Part shown: piece after piece, positions 41,881-50,796 of the stretch
Layout: each line of letters starts with the position of its first letter
Numbering within the stretch: position 1 is the first letter of the stretch
Assembly (NCBI RefSeq): GCF_026627255.1
Contig: NZ_JAPNLM010000021.1
Span: 83,555 to 147,554, forward strand
Length of the DNA stretch: 64,000 nt
Source: Streptomyces antarcticus
GTDB lineage: Bacteria; Actinomycetota; Actinomycetes; Streptomycetales; Streptomycetaceae
Reading direction: 5' to 3'
Program-made: the position numbers and the translations under genes
The notes under the pieces: model-generated
Database searches by the model: none
What the model saw: only the letters and a program-made list of their open reading frames with translations
Told to the model about the DNA's origin: nothing

Positions 41881-44115
41881 ATGACGCAGTACGACACCGC
41901 GGCCGCGCTGGAGGAAGGGTTCTTCGCCGATCTCCAGAGTGTGGAACACCTACGCCGACAGCTACCAGTGGGCGTGCGCCCCTCCCTGCGAGAGCTTGCC
42001 GCGCGCGTGGAGCGCTCGCACAACACCGTCGACAACTGGCTGAGCGGCAAGGCGTTCCCCGCGGACGTGGACGTCCTGGCCGGTGTGATCGCCGGCATCA
42101 GGCAGGCAGCAGCCGCCCATGGCGGCATCGCCGCCCGTGACGCAGCACTGCTCGATCCGCAGCGGTGGCGGCAGCGGCACACAGCGGTCAACCGGGCCCG
42201 CGTCCGGGAGGCCGAACAAGCACGGTTGGGGCAACGGGCAGCCGCCGACCTGGCCGCCGCCGAGGCAAGGGCCCAACGCGATGCCCTGACCGACCCGCCC
42301 CAGCGCCTGGACCGTTGGACGGCGGCCCAATTGCGCGTCCATCCGTCAATCTCCGGCATCAGCTCGCCTTCCACCGGCTTCGTCCTCCCCTCCTACGTCG
42401 AGCGCCCCCACGACCAGCAGTTGCGCGAGGTGCTACGGACCGCGGTCACCGGCCGGGAGGCGGTGCTGGTGGTGGTGCGCGGGGGCTCGTGCACGGGCAA
42501 GACCCGCGCCGCGTACGAAGCCGTCCGTCACGTCGGCGCCCTGGCCGACTGGCAACTCGTCTTCCCCCGCACAGCGGCAAGTGCACTGGAGGTCATGGCC
42601 GCCCGTGTGCTCACCCCCCGCACGGTCCTGTGGCTCGACGACGCCCACCAGCTTCTGGCCGGCCGTGAGGGCGAAGCGCTCGCCGCCGGCCTGCTCTCAC
42701 GTCTGGCCCAGCCCGGCCCCACGATCATCATGGCCACCCTGTGGGACACCGCCTTCACGGAGGTGACCGCGCCCCCACCTGAACGCGCCTTCGGCAGCGC
42801 GGACCCACACCGCCATGCCCGTACGCTCCTGACGGGTGCCACAGCCGTCGTGTGCATCCCCTCCGCCTTCGGCGTAGAGGACCTGCGGGTGCTCGACACC
42901 CGCGGTGACGATCCGGCGCTCACGGCTGCCGGCCGGTCCTCCCGGGACGGGAAGATCACCCAGACCCTGGCAGCCGGCCTGCAACTCGTGGACCGCTACG
43001 AATCCGCCGACGCGCCCCCCGCCTGCTACACGCACGCCCTGATCACTGCCGCCATGGACGCCTGCCGGATGGGCTGGGACACCCCCCTGCCCGACGGCTT
43101 CCTCCACGACGCGGCCCCCGGCTACCTGAGCGACGAGCAGCGCACCACGGCCGGCCCCGATTGGTTCCCTTCTGCCCTCGCCGACGCCCGTGCTCCTGTC
43201 CAGCACGTTGCCGCGGCCCTGGAACCCGTCCTCCGCACCAGCGGTATGGGGGCACAGTGCGGTGTCTCGCGCCTGTCGGACTACCTCGATGCCCACGGCC
43301 GCGCCACCCGCGCACGCGTACGCCCGCCACAGTCGTTCTGGACAGCCTCAGCCGCCCACGCCGAGGACGCAGGCCCTCTGGCCCGGCTGAGCCGTGAAGC
43401 AGAAGCAATGGGCCTCACCCACGACGCCGAGTACCTGGCCCGGCTCGCCGCCCGCGCGGGCGACTCCGGGGCTTACGCCGCGCTGGCCGAGACACGCGAA
43501 AGGGCCGGTGACTTCCCGGGCGCCGAGCGGATGGCCCGGCTGGCGGTGGATGCCGGAGACGCGCACTGCTGTGCCGCTCTGGCCTGGATGCGGGATCGAG
43601 CAGGCGACTCCAAAGGCGCCGAGCGACTGGCCCGGCTCGCCGCCGGTGCGGGAAATCCGGACGCTCTCCGTAGCCTGACCGAAATGCGGGAACGAGCGGG
43701 GGACCTCCAGGGCGCCGAGCGACTCGCCCGACTGTCCACCGGCGCCGGCGACCAGGGCGCCCTTCGCAGACTGGGCCGGAGCCGTGAGCGGGCCGAGGAC
43801 CCCAAGGGCGCCGAGCGCCTTTACGGTCTGGCCGCCGACGCGGGAGACTGGCGCGCCTACAACGCCCTGGCCAGGTTGCAGGAGCGGACGGGGGACCGCC
43901 AAGGTGCCGAAGACACGGCCCGGCGGGCCGCCGACGCCGGAAGCCCACGCTGCTACACCGCGCTGGCCTGGATACGGGAGCGGGCAGGGGACCTCCAGGG
44001 CGCCGAGCGACTGGCCCGACTGGCCGTCGAGGCCGGAGACCGGCATGCCCTCCGGGAACTGGCGGAGCTGCGGGAGCGCCGCGGGGATCGCCGGGTACGC
44101 CCGGGGCTCGAGTAG
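41881..44115 (+). CDS. HTH / P-loop NTPase with C-terminal helical repeats (STAND-like)
   Basis: 744 aa. Residues 33-75 carry an XRE-like helix-turn-helix (SLRELAARVERSHNTVDNWL). Walker A is GGSCTGKTRAAYE near 201-212 and Walker B VLWLDDAHQLL near 250. From about 520 to the end are some six copies of a ~36-residue helical repeat (RERAGDLQGAERLARLA ... AGD). Sensor HTH, NTPase and repeat tail resemble signal-transduction ATPases, some of which act in phage defence and others in transcription control. No effector domain is visible, so the role is open. No ribosome site; possibly leaderless. Confidence 0.75.
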   Translation: MTQYDTAAALEEGFFADLQSVEHLRRQLPVGVRPSLRELAARVERSHNTVDNWLSGKAFPADVDVLAGVIAGIRQAAAAHGGIAARDAALLDPQRWRQRHTAVNRARVREAEQARLGQRAAADLAAAEARAQRDALTDPPQRLDRWTAAQLRVHPSISGISSPSTGFVLPSYVERPHDQQLREVLRTAVTGREAVLVVVRGGSCTGKTRAAYEAVRHVGALADWQLVFPRTAASALEVMAARVLTPRTVLWLDDAHQLLAGREGEALAAGLLSRLAQPGPTIIMATLWDTAFTEVTAPPPERAFGSADPHRHARTLLTGATAVVCIPSAFGVEDLRVLDTRGDDPALTAAGRSSRDGKITQTLAAGLQLVDRYESADAPPACYTHALITAAMDACRMGWDTPLPDGFLHDAAPGYLSDEQRTTAGPDWFPSALADARAPVQHVAAALEPVLRTSGMGAQCGVSRLSDYLDAHGRATRARVRPPQSFWTASAAHAEDAGPLARLSREAEAMGLTHDAEYLARLAARAGDSGAYAALAETRERAGDFPGAERMARLAVDAGDAHCCAALAWMRDRAGDSKGAERLARLAAGAGNPDALRSLTEMRERAGDLQGAERLARLSTGAGDQGALRRLGRSRERAEDPKGAERLYGLAADAGDWRAYNALARLQERTGDRQGAEDTARRAADAGSPRCYTALAWIRERAGDLQGAERLARLAVEAGDRHALRELAELRERRGDRRVRPGLE

Positions 44116-44194
44116 CGCGTTCGTGGAGAGGGGGGAACGCAACGCGGGAGCGAGGTGGGCGGTGACGGCCTCTCCGGGGCGGGCTACGGGCGGG

Positions 44195-44898
44195 CTACGG
44201 GTGGGGGATGGCGGGGAGCGGGAGGTGGGTTTCGGCAGGTTGTCCTTGCCGTACGGGTGCGCGGCCAGGATGACCGGGAACGGGCCGCTGCCGGGCGGGC
44301 GGTGGATGCTGCCCGTAGGACGGTGCCGTCCCGGGTGATGGCGGACTGGTCGTGATCGATGACCACGGTTCCGGGGGCGGGCCGTGGACCGTGACGGGAG
44401 GCCGGAGCAGCCCGCGGACGCGGACGGCGGCGTATCGGGCCCTGCCGGGGCGGCGCCAGGGTGTGTCCTGTCCGGCTTCGTCGATCCTCGGGGACATCGT
44501 CTCGTCTCTCTGGAGGGGACCGCTGCGGGTCGGCGACCCTCGGGCCGACACCTCGAACATCCACGTCCGGGACGGAGCCGAAACCGTCCGCGCCGTGCTC
44601 ACGGCCGGGAACTTCGCCCGGCGGAAGGGCCGGGTCGCCGGTGCCTGCGCAACGGCCGCGCTCACCCCCGAGGCGGCCCGGCCCCGTCCACCCGCCACAG
44701 CCGTACGGTCCGGTCGTCGGACCCGCTGGCGGGGGTCCGCCCGTGGGGGCTGAGCTCCAGCTTGTTGATGGGGTCGGCGTGCCCGTACGGCACCCGCTTC
44801 GGCAGGCAGATGGGAGCCGTAGGCCAGAATCCCATGACTACCTGAAAAGTAATCATTAGGGGGCAATCTGCCGCAAGTCCCCTTTCTGCCGCAGACAT
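44195..44898 (-). pseudogene. WD40-repeat protein remnant
   Basis: One clear WD40 blade: GHADPINKLELSPHGRTPAS then GSDDRTVRLWRV, near 44690-44790. Weaker blades (AVSTARTVSAPSRTWMFEVS) follow in another frame. No start codon or intact frame connects them. Probably the tail of a large HTH-NTPase-WD40 or kinase-WD40 protein. Confidence 0.5.
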
Positions 44899-44967
44899 AA
44901 TGCGCTGTCATATTCCTGCCAGATTGCCCCGTTCATCTCGTTGTACCCATCAGGGGAAGGCAGGAAA

Positions 44968-45531
44968 ATGGGCAGGTTCAGGTACGGAACCACGGCGTCG
45001 GCCATCGCGCTGGCCGCCTTGGGATCGCTCACGGCCGCGGCAGGCACGGCTCACGCGGAAGCGGGCCAGGACACCATCACCATGCTGAAACAGGAGAAGT
45101 CCCAGTGGTGCTGGGCCGCCTCCGGGCTGACCATCGCGAAGTTCCAGGGCTTCGGCTCCACACAGACGGACTTCTGCAACCGGGCCCAGCCCTACTACGG
45201 CTGCAACAACCAGCCCGCCACGCTCGACGACATGGCCAAGGGCTGGAGCAGCCTCGGCATGGCCCACACCGGCTCCGGCCTGAACAGCGCGGCCACGTTC
45301 AACCAGGTGTACACCGACGTCAAGGCGGCCCGGCCGATCGGTGCCCGCATCGGGTGGGCGTCCGGTGGCGGCCACATGAACGTGGTCTACGGCTTCGACA
45401 CGTCGAACACCACGATCGCCGTGGCCGACCCGTGGCCGGACACCACCACGTACACGTGGTGGAACTACAACGACTACGTGAGCAACAGCTCGTCCAAGTG
45501 GACCCACTCCCGCATCGGCATCTCCCGCTAA
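44968..45531 (+). CDS. Secreted papain-like cysteine protease
   Basis: 187 aa. GGAAGGCAGGAAA precedes ATG 44968. Signal peptide with cleavage near GTAHAEA (about 31-33). The mature domain has EKSQWCWAASGLTIAKF with the oxyanion Gln and catalytic Cys, GGGHMNVVYGFD with the catalytic His, and ADPWPDTTTYTWW with the supporting Asp. This matches C39/staphopain-like secreted proteases. Several extra cysteines suggest disulfides. Followed 10 nt later by the next secreted-protein gene: an operon. Confidence 0.85.
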   Translation: MGRFRYGTTASAIALAALGSLTAAAGTAHAEAGQDTITMLKQEKSQWCWAASGLTIAKFQGFGSTQTDFCNRAQPYYGCNNQPATLDDMAKGWSSLGMAHTGSGLNSAATFNQVYTDVKAARPIGARIGWASGGGHMNVVYGFDTSNTTIAVADPWPDTTTYTWWNYNDYVSNSSSKWTHSRIGISR

Positions 45532-45541
45532 GGCAGGCGAC

Positions 45542-46423
45542 ATGCGCGACACCAGCTGCACCAAAACGTCCAGCAATCGGGCGGCCTCCCGCCGCTCCCG
45601 TCTCTCCATCGTCATCGCGCTGAGTGCCTCCGCACTGCTGTCCGTCGCGGTTCCGGTCCACGCGGCCCCGGCCAGGGATCCTCTCCCGGCAGACATCCCG
45701 GACTACCAGGCGGCTCTCAACGCGGTGAGGTCCGCCGACGTGCGCGACACCGTCTGCCGTTTCCTGCGTACTCCGGTGCCCACCGGTGACGCCGGCGGCC
45801 CGGTGCAGACGATCCCCGAGACCGCCGAGCCGTGCCAGGGGCTCCCGGTCTTCACGATCAAGGACCCGGTGGCACTGAACGAGATCACTCCCGGGTTCGT
45901 CGCGGGCACCGCCCAGCCACTGCCCACCGAGGCGGTCAAGCTGACGCAGCTGGTCTCCTCGCTGAGCACCACCGTCAACGGCCGCAACGCCACCGTCATG
46001 CTGGCTCCCACCCAAGGCGGCGGCTGGCACTTGGCGGCCGTGCGCGACGGCGACAGCGACGCCGTGTACGCCGGCAAGGCCACCGCGGGCACGCTGGTCT
46101 TCACCGAGCCGCAGAACCGCGGCTGGTACCAGCTCAAACTCCTCACCGTCGAGCCGCTCAACGACCAAGCCCGGCAAGGGCTGGGCGGCCAGGCGTCCGT
46201 ATCGCTCAGCGACTACCAGAAGCTGGTCAAGGCCCGCTACGCCGACAAGCTGCCCGGCTCGGAGTACGACACCATGGGCTACTCCAGCGGCTACGGCCTC
46301 CCGCGCACGGAGGGCGACTCCGCATCCTCCACCCTGCTCCTTGCCGGCGGTTCCAGTGCGACGCTCGCCCTCGGTGGCGGACTCGCCCTGCTCCGCCACC
46401 GCAGGCGCGCGAGCGGCCGCTGA
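45542..46423 (+). CDS. Secreted, C-terminally membrane-anchored partner of the protease
   Basis: 293 aa. Signal peptide (cleavage near VHAAPA, about 45) and a C-terminal hydrophobic helix with RHRRRASGR tail, preceded by YGLPRTEGD. That resembles a sortase signal (LPxTx ahead of a helix and basic tail), though not canonical LAxTG/LPxTG. The middle (LPTEAVKLTQLVSSLSTTVN, GGGWHLAAVRDG) is unrecognised. The tight operon with the protease suggests substrate, inhibitor or anchor function. A terminator follows. Confidence 0.75.
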   Translation: MRDTSCTKTSSNRAASRRSRLSIVIALSASALLSVAVPVHAAPARDPLPADIPDYQAALNAVRSADVRDTVCRFLRTPVPTGDAGGPVQTIPETAEPCQGLPVFTIKDPVALNEITPGFVAGTAQPLPTEAVKLTQLVSSLSTTVNGRNATVMLAPTQGGGWHLAAVRDGDSDAVYAGKATAGTLVFTEPQNRGWYQLKLLTVEPLNDQARQGLGGQASVSLSDYQKLVKARYADKLPGSEYDTMGYSSGYGLPRTEGDSASSTLLLAGGSSATLALGGGLALLRHRRRASGR

Positions 46424-46445
46424 GGCCAACCCCGTACGCCTCCTC

Positions 46446-46476
46446 GCTCCGCCCCGGCAACCGGCCGGGGCGGAGC
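46446..46476 (+). terminator. Terminator after the protease operon
   Basis: A perfect 12-bp stem, GCTCCGCCCCGG, with loop CAACCGG, 22 nt after the stop codon. Just beyond, five GGCACC copies lie at 46608-46636. Confidence 0.8.
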
Positions 46477-46643
46477 GCACCCCTGTCCGGCCGGACTGCC
46501 GTACGTTCATGCCGCCCCGACGGGCAGGGCCGTTGCCCGGCGGCCTGCCGAGCGGCACGGCCGCGGCGAGGGGCGGGAGTCTCAGCCCGCCGTCGAGTTG
46601 ACGGACACCGGCACCGGCACCGGCACCGGCACCGGTGCCGAGG

Positions 46644-47114
46644 TCAGCGTGCGGCCCGGCGCAGGGACAGGGCGAAGGCGCAGCTGGTGACGGTGAGGAC
46701 GGCGATCGGCGGAGGGGGCAGGAAGAGGGCTGATATCGCCAGGCCGGCGAGTGAGGTGGCGAGGAGCGTCCACCCGAAAGCGGTGCGCCGCTCGACCAAG
46801 GCCGGGGAGTGCCGGGCTGCGAGCAGGGCAAGGGCCGCGCCGGAGATGACGAACAGGGCCATGACGGCACTCATGCCGTTGACGAGGTCGAGGGTGCTGC
46901 GTTCCAGGCCCAGCATCGTCATGCCCGTGGCCCGCATGGCTGCCGAGGAGGCTTCTTGCTGTGGTGTCGGGTCGCCCCAGGCCGTCGCGGCGGCAATGGC
47001 GAGGTGGCCGGTACCCAGCAGCACGAAGCCGCCCGCGCCCACCTTGAAGGGTCGCAGGGCCCCGGGCCCGGGCCGGTGCCCGTGTCCGATGGCGGATGGG
47101 GCGGTGGCGCTCAT
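46644..47114 (-). CDS. Four-helix membrane protein under twin palindromes
   Basis: 156 aa with AAGGAG before ATG 47114. Four hydrophobic helices (about 27-45, 80-100, 112-128, 133-150). Contains GFVLLGTGHLAIAAATAWGD and MTMLGLERSTLDLVNGMSAV, a pattern seen in small actinobacterial membrane proteins of unknown function. Two identical operator-like palindromes lie 30-75 nt upstream, so it is likely repressed by a dimeric regulator that is not encoded next to it. Confidence 0.72.
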   Translation of the reverse strand: MSATAPSAIGHGHRPGPGALRPFKVGAGGFVLLGTGHLAIAAATAWGDPTPQQEASSAAMRATGMTMLGLERSTLDLVNGMSAVMALFVISGAALALLAARHSPALVERRTAFGWTLLATSLAGLAISALFLPPPPIAVLTVTSCAFALSLRRAAR

Positions 47115-47144
47115 CGTGACTCCTTGAGGTTGGGTCAGACCGAC

Positions 47145-47190
47145 CTCTACATCTGTAGAGGCTGAGGAATAGGACTCTACACCTGTAGAG
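47145..47190 (-). promoter_or_regulatory. Two CTCTACANNTGTAGAG palindromes
   Basis: Perfect 16-bp palindromes at 47145-47160 (centre TC) and 47175-47190 (centre CC), exactly 30 bp apart, i.e. on the same DNA face. The core TACANNTGTA is the operator type of BlaI/MecI/CopY-family repressors. They lie at promoter distance from the membrane protein gene. Confidence 0.7.
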
Positions 47191-47936
47191 GACGCGCGCT
47201 GCGGCGAGGCCTGCCCGCAGGGGCCGGGCCGGAGCCGTACGATGCCCCGGCCGCAGTCGTGCTCCCCGCCGCCGGCGGTTCGCCGCGCCCGTCGGACGGC
47301 CCCGGCACGTACGGGCGCGAACTGACGAGAGCCTCCACGCGCGGGCCGCAGCGTTCTTAGTTGAGCAAGATGCTGGGCTCACAACCCGCGCGCGGGCGCC
47401 CTGTTGGTCGCCGCCCGCTGGGATGCTCGAGGCCGGATCGGGCCGGACTTCACCTCACGCAGGTCCATCAGGATGCGGGGGGCCTTTCGCCCTCGACCGG
47501 TGGTCTGGTTCTGCTGCTGCGGGCGGCGACCGCGATGGCCGTCGCCGGCGCGGTCTTCGTCCGCCGGGACGCCTGAGTGCGGCAACGACCCAGGCAAGGG
47601 CCACCACTCTCCCGCAAGGCGAGGCCGGTTCATCCCTTCCGGCCTTCCGGGCGGAGTGTGCGCTCAGTGGGTCAGTGCGGAGACGGGCGGGGGATCCTCA
47701 TCCGGTGGCAGTTCGAGTACCGGTGGGGCGGCGGCAGCGTCTCGTACCGGAACTGCACCGCCGTCAGGGCGGCAGGGGCCGCTCCGCTCCGCCGCGGAGA
47801 TCCCGGTTTCGGACCTCACCTCGACCACGACGACCATCGGGTCGAAACGGCCGCACCGAACGGCACGGTCCGCCAATCGGTTGACCTGTGGCGGGTCACG
47901 GATCCGTCCGCTGGGTTTGCTGGGACGATCCTGCCT
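47191..47936. other. Gene-poor stretch
   Basis: About 745 nt. No frame on either strand resembles a protein; a repressor expected near the twin palindromes is not found here. The MFS gene's promoter must lie in the last part; no ribosome site is seen, so it may be leaderless. Confidence 0.35.
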
Positions 47937-49553
47937 ATGGCACCGAGGACAGGCCCTGTCGAGAGTTCGGCACCAGCGCGGGTCGTCTTGCTGACACTGT
48001 CGGCCGGTCAGTTCTTGATGGCGCTCGACAGCTCGGTCATGAACGTCTCGATCGCGACGGTGGCCGAGGACGTGGGCACGACCGTGTCGGGCATCCAGGG
48101 CGCGATCACCGCCTACACCCTCGTGATGGCGATGTTCATGATTCCCGGAGGCAAGATCGGGGCGCTGATCGGCCGCAAACGCGCGTTCCTGATCGGCTGC
48201 TGCATCTACGGGGCCGGTTCCTTCACTACGGCGCTCGCACCGAATCTCACGGTACTCCTGATTGGCTGGGCGCTCCTCGAAGGCCTCGGGGCGGCGCTCA
48301 TCCTGCCCGCGATCGTGGCGCTCGTCGCCGGCAACTTCGTCGCTGAACGCCGTCCCGCCGCATACGGACTCGTCGCGGCGGCAGGGGCCGTGGCGATCGC
48401 GGTCGGTCCGCTCATCGGTGGTGTCGCGACGACGTACTTCTCCTGGCGGTGGGTGTTCGCCGGGGAGGTGCTGGTGGTGCTCGGCATTCTGGTGCTGGCC
48501 CGCCGCATCGCCGACGCCCCGACCGGCGAACGCCGGCGCATCGATCTCGTCGGTGTGGTGCTGTCCGCGCTCGGGCTCGGGCTGTTCGTCTACGGGGTGC
48601 TCCGCTCGGACGAGTGGGGGTGGTTCCAGCCGAAGCCCGACGCGCCGTCGTGGCTGGGGATCTCGCTGGTCGTGTGGCTGATGCTGGCAGGCCTGCTGTT
48701 GATCTGGCTCTTCCTGCGCTGGGAGGCCGGCCTCGTGGAGCAGGGCAGGGATCCGCTCCTCGATCCGGCCCTGTTGCAGAACAAGCAGCTCACCGGTGGG
48801 CTGACCATGTTCTTCTTCCAATACCTCGTGCAGATGGGCGTGTTCTTCGTCGTCCCGCTCTACCTGTCGGTCGCCCTCGGCCTGTCCGCCCTGCAGACCG
48901 GTGTCCGACTCCTGCCGCTGTCGGTGACGCTGCTCGCGGCCGCGGTCCTGATCCCCCGCCTCCTCCCGGACATCTCGCCGAGGCGGGTGGTACGGCTCGG
49001 TGTCATCGCCCTGCTCGCGGGCGCGGTGGTCATGATGGCCGCGCTCGACGCGGACGCGGGTGCGGAAGTCGTCACCGTCCCCCTCCTGCTGATCGGTCTC
49101 GGCATGGGCGCACTGGCGTCCCAGCTCGGGGCGGTCACCGTGTCCGCGGTACCGGAAGCACAGAGTGCGGAGGTCGGCGGCGTGCAGAACGCCGTCACCA
49201 ATCTCGGTGCCTCGATCGGTACGGCACTCGCCGGCTCGATCATGATCGCCACGCTTGCCACGTCCTTCCTGACCAGCGTCGAGCAGAATCCGGCGATCCC
49301 CGAAAGCGTCAAGAGCCAGGCAACCGTCAAGATTCAAAGCGGCGCGCCGTTCCTGTCGGACGCGCAACTCGAGACGGCCCTCGACGAAGCCGGCACCAGC
49401 AGCGAGGTGACCCGGAGCGCGCTGGACGCGAACGCCGCAGCGAGACTCGACGGGCTTCAGGCGGCGCTCGCCATCCTCGCCCTCGCCGCCCTGCTCGCCC
49501 TGTTCTTCACGCATCGCATTCCGACGTCCCAGCCCCGCTCGAAAGAGCCATGA
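47937..49553 (+). CDS. MFS exporter, DHA2 (14-helix) type
   Basis: 538 aa. Motif A-like GGKIGALIGRKRAF, motif C region GPLIGGVATTYFSWRWVFAG and LDSSVMNVSIATV in helix 1 identify the DHA2 drug:H+ antiporter family (EmrB/QacA). About 14 helices, with a periplasmic-type loop near 440-500. Exports drugs or a metabolite; the substrate is not predictable. No regulator adjacent. Confidence 0.9.
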   Translation: MAPRTGPVESSAPARVVLLTLSAGQFLMALDSSVMNVSIATVAEDVGTTVSGIQGAITAYTLVMAMFMIPGGKIGALIGRKRAFLIGCCIYGAGSFTTALAPNLTVLLIGWALLEGLGAALILPAIVALVAGNFVAERRPAAYGLVAAAGAVAIAVGPLIGGVATTYFSWRWVFAGEVLVVLGILVLARRIADAPTGERRRIDLVGVVLSALGLGLFVYGVLRSDEWGWFQPKPDAPSWLGISLVVWLMLAGLLLIWLFLRWEAGLVEQGRDPLLDPALLQNKQLTGGLTMFFFQYLVQMGVFFVVPLYLSVALGLSALQTGVRLLPLSVTLLAAAVLIPRLLPDISPRRVVRLGVIALLAGAVVMMAALDADAGAEVVTVPLLLIGLGMGALASQLGAVTVSAVPEAQSAEVGGVQNAVTNLGASIGTALAGSIMIATLATSFLTSVEQNPAIPESVKSQATVKIQSGAPFLSDAQLETALDEAGTSSEVTRSALDANAAARLDGLQAALAILALAALLALFFTHRIPTSQPRSKEP

Positions 49554-49589
49554 GGGCGCTGGTCGCTCGCGGGACGGTTCAATGACTGG

Positions 49590-50036
49590 GTGGTGAACTG
49601 GGCGCGAATGTACGACTGGTACTCCGACGTGGATCGCGTTCCCGAGCTTCTGTCTTCGGTGGATCGTAAGGACGACGCCGAAGCGTGGACGGAGCTGTGG
49701 CACCGGCTGATCCTTGAGCGTGACCTCTTGTCGCCCGCCGGCATCGCGGCTCTGCCCCGGCTGGCGCGCCTCGCCGCGGGGAGCACGGAAGCACGACACC
49801 TGGCTTCCGGGCAGCGCGCGAGAATCCGCTGCAGGCGCTGGGTGGTGTGCGGGGTGTGCCGGTCGGGAGCGGTGAGGATCCAGCGTGCGGCCTCGCGAGA
49901 AGGGGGTCTGGCCCGCATCGGCACGCGGCGCGAGGTGAACCCGACCCGCGTCACGATGCGCCAGGCTCCGCAGCCCTCATCCGCGACGACCTCCTACTTC
50001 GCCAGACCGATCCGCGAGGGGGGCGGACGGCCGTGA
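49590..50036 (+). pseudogene. Truncated hypothetical protein
   Basis: GTG 49590 opens 65 credible codons: MYDWYSDVDRVPELLSSVDR, AWTELWHRLILERDLLSPAG and IAALPRLARLAAGS, which look like the start of a HEAT-like protein common in Streptomyces. From about 49790 the frame turns into Arg-rich shadow sequence, so the 3' part is lost or shifted. Confidence 0.5.
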
Positions 50037-50332
50037 ACCCTGCCGCTCCGCCCCCCGGCCGCGTCATCACCCGGCAGGCCCGCACGCGGCTGTACATCGA
50101 ACAAGGGTGCGGCGGCGCGTAGTCGGGCGTGGCCGCTCCGCTCCTGCCCTGTGACGCGTACGGCCTGGCGGGGTCGGAGGCGTCAGGGGGTGAGCGGTAC
50201 CTCGGTGATGGTCAGTGCGTCCGTGTCGAGCACGCACTCGTCCTCGCCGCGGCCGGTGTTGTGGGTGAGCAGTGCGGAGGGCGGGGCGACGACTCGGTAC
50301 GGCCGGCCCGTGGTCGGACGGCGGGCGCCTCG

Positions 50333-50704
50333 CTATCCCGTGCTGCGCGGCGACAGCCGCCGTGTGATCCGGTCGAACAGCTCCGTCAGCGGCTCGCCGA
50401 CGTCCCGGCCGAACTCGGTCAGCCCGTAGGTGACCTGGGGCGGCGTCGTCGGCTCGACCTCCCGCCAGACCAGGCCGTCCTGGACCAGCGCCCGCAGGGT
50501 CTGGGCGAGCATCTTCTCGCTGATGCCCTGGATGCTCTCGCGCAGCTCGTAGAAACGAAGGTCATTGCTCCGCAACGAGATGAGCACCCAGATGCCCCAC
50601 CTGCTGGTCACATGGTCGACCACATCGCGCGCCGGGCAGTCGGTGTGAAACACGTCATACCGCTTCCCCGTCTCGGCCTGTCTGGTCTGCGCGCCTTCCG
50701 TCAT
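50333..50704 (-). CDS. HxlR-type winged-helix regulator
   Basis: 123 aa. Typical HxlR: DCPARDVVDHVTSRWGIWVL, FYELRESIQGISEKMLAQTL and YGLTEFGRDVGEPL. Cys23 near the N-terminus is the position of the reactive thiol in redox-sensing members. Divergent from the NmrA-type reductase gene at 50797; the TACCTCGAGGTA palindrome between them is the likely operator. Downstream, 50183-50330 keeps a minus-strand scrap ending in LDTDALTITEVPLTP. Confidence 0.9.
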   Translation of the reverse strand: MTEGAQTRQAETGKRYDVFHTDCPARDVVDHVTSRWGIWVLISLRSNDLRFYELRESIQGISEKMLAQTLRALVQDGLVWREVEPTTPPQVTYGLTEFGRDVGEPLTELFDRITRRLSPRSTG

Positions 50705-50714
50705 GTCATGAGCT

Positions 50715-50726
50715 TACCTCGAGGTA
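50715..50726. promoter_or_regulatory. HxlR operator candidate
   Basis: TACCTCGAGGTA, a perfect 12-bp palindrome 11 nt from the regulator's start, followed by a second, degenerate half site (TTACC ... AAGTTA, 50731-50743). Confidence 0.5.
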
Positions 50727-50796
50727 TGTCCTTACCAAAAGTTAGCCCATGCTCCTAGCGTGATGGCCACAGAGAACATCCGACAAGGAGCTGATC

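Noticed and set aside
47664..49799. Minus-strand open frame of about 700 codons
   Set aside because: Antisense shadow of the MFS exporter, dominated by Arg/Gln/His/Glu without structure.
50183..50330. Minus-strand scrap ending LDTDALTITEVPLTP
   Set aside because: Looks protein-like but is bounded by the HxlR stop codon and has no start; too short to assign.
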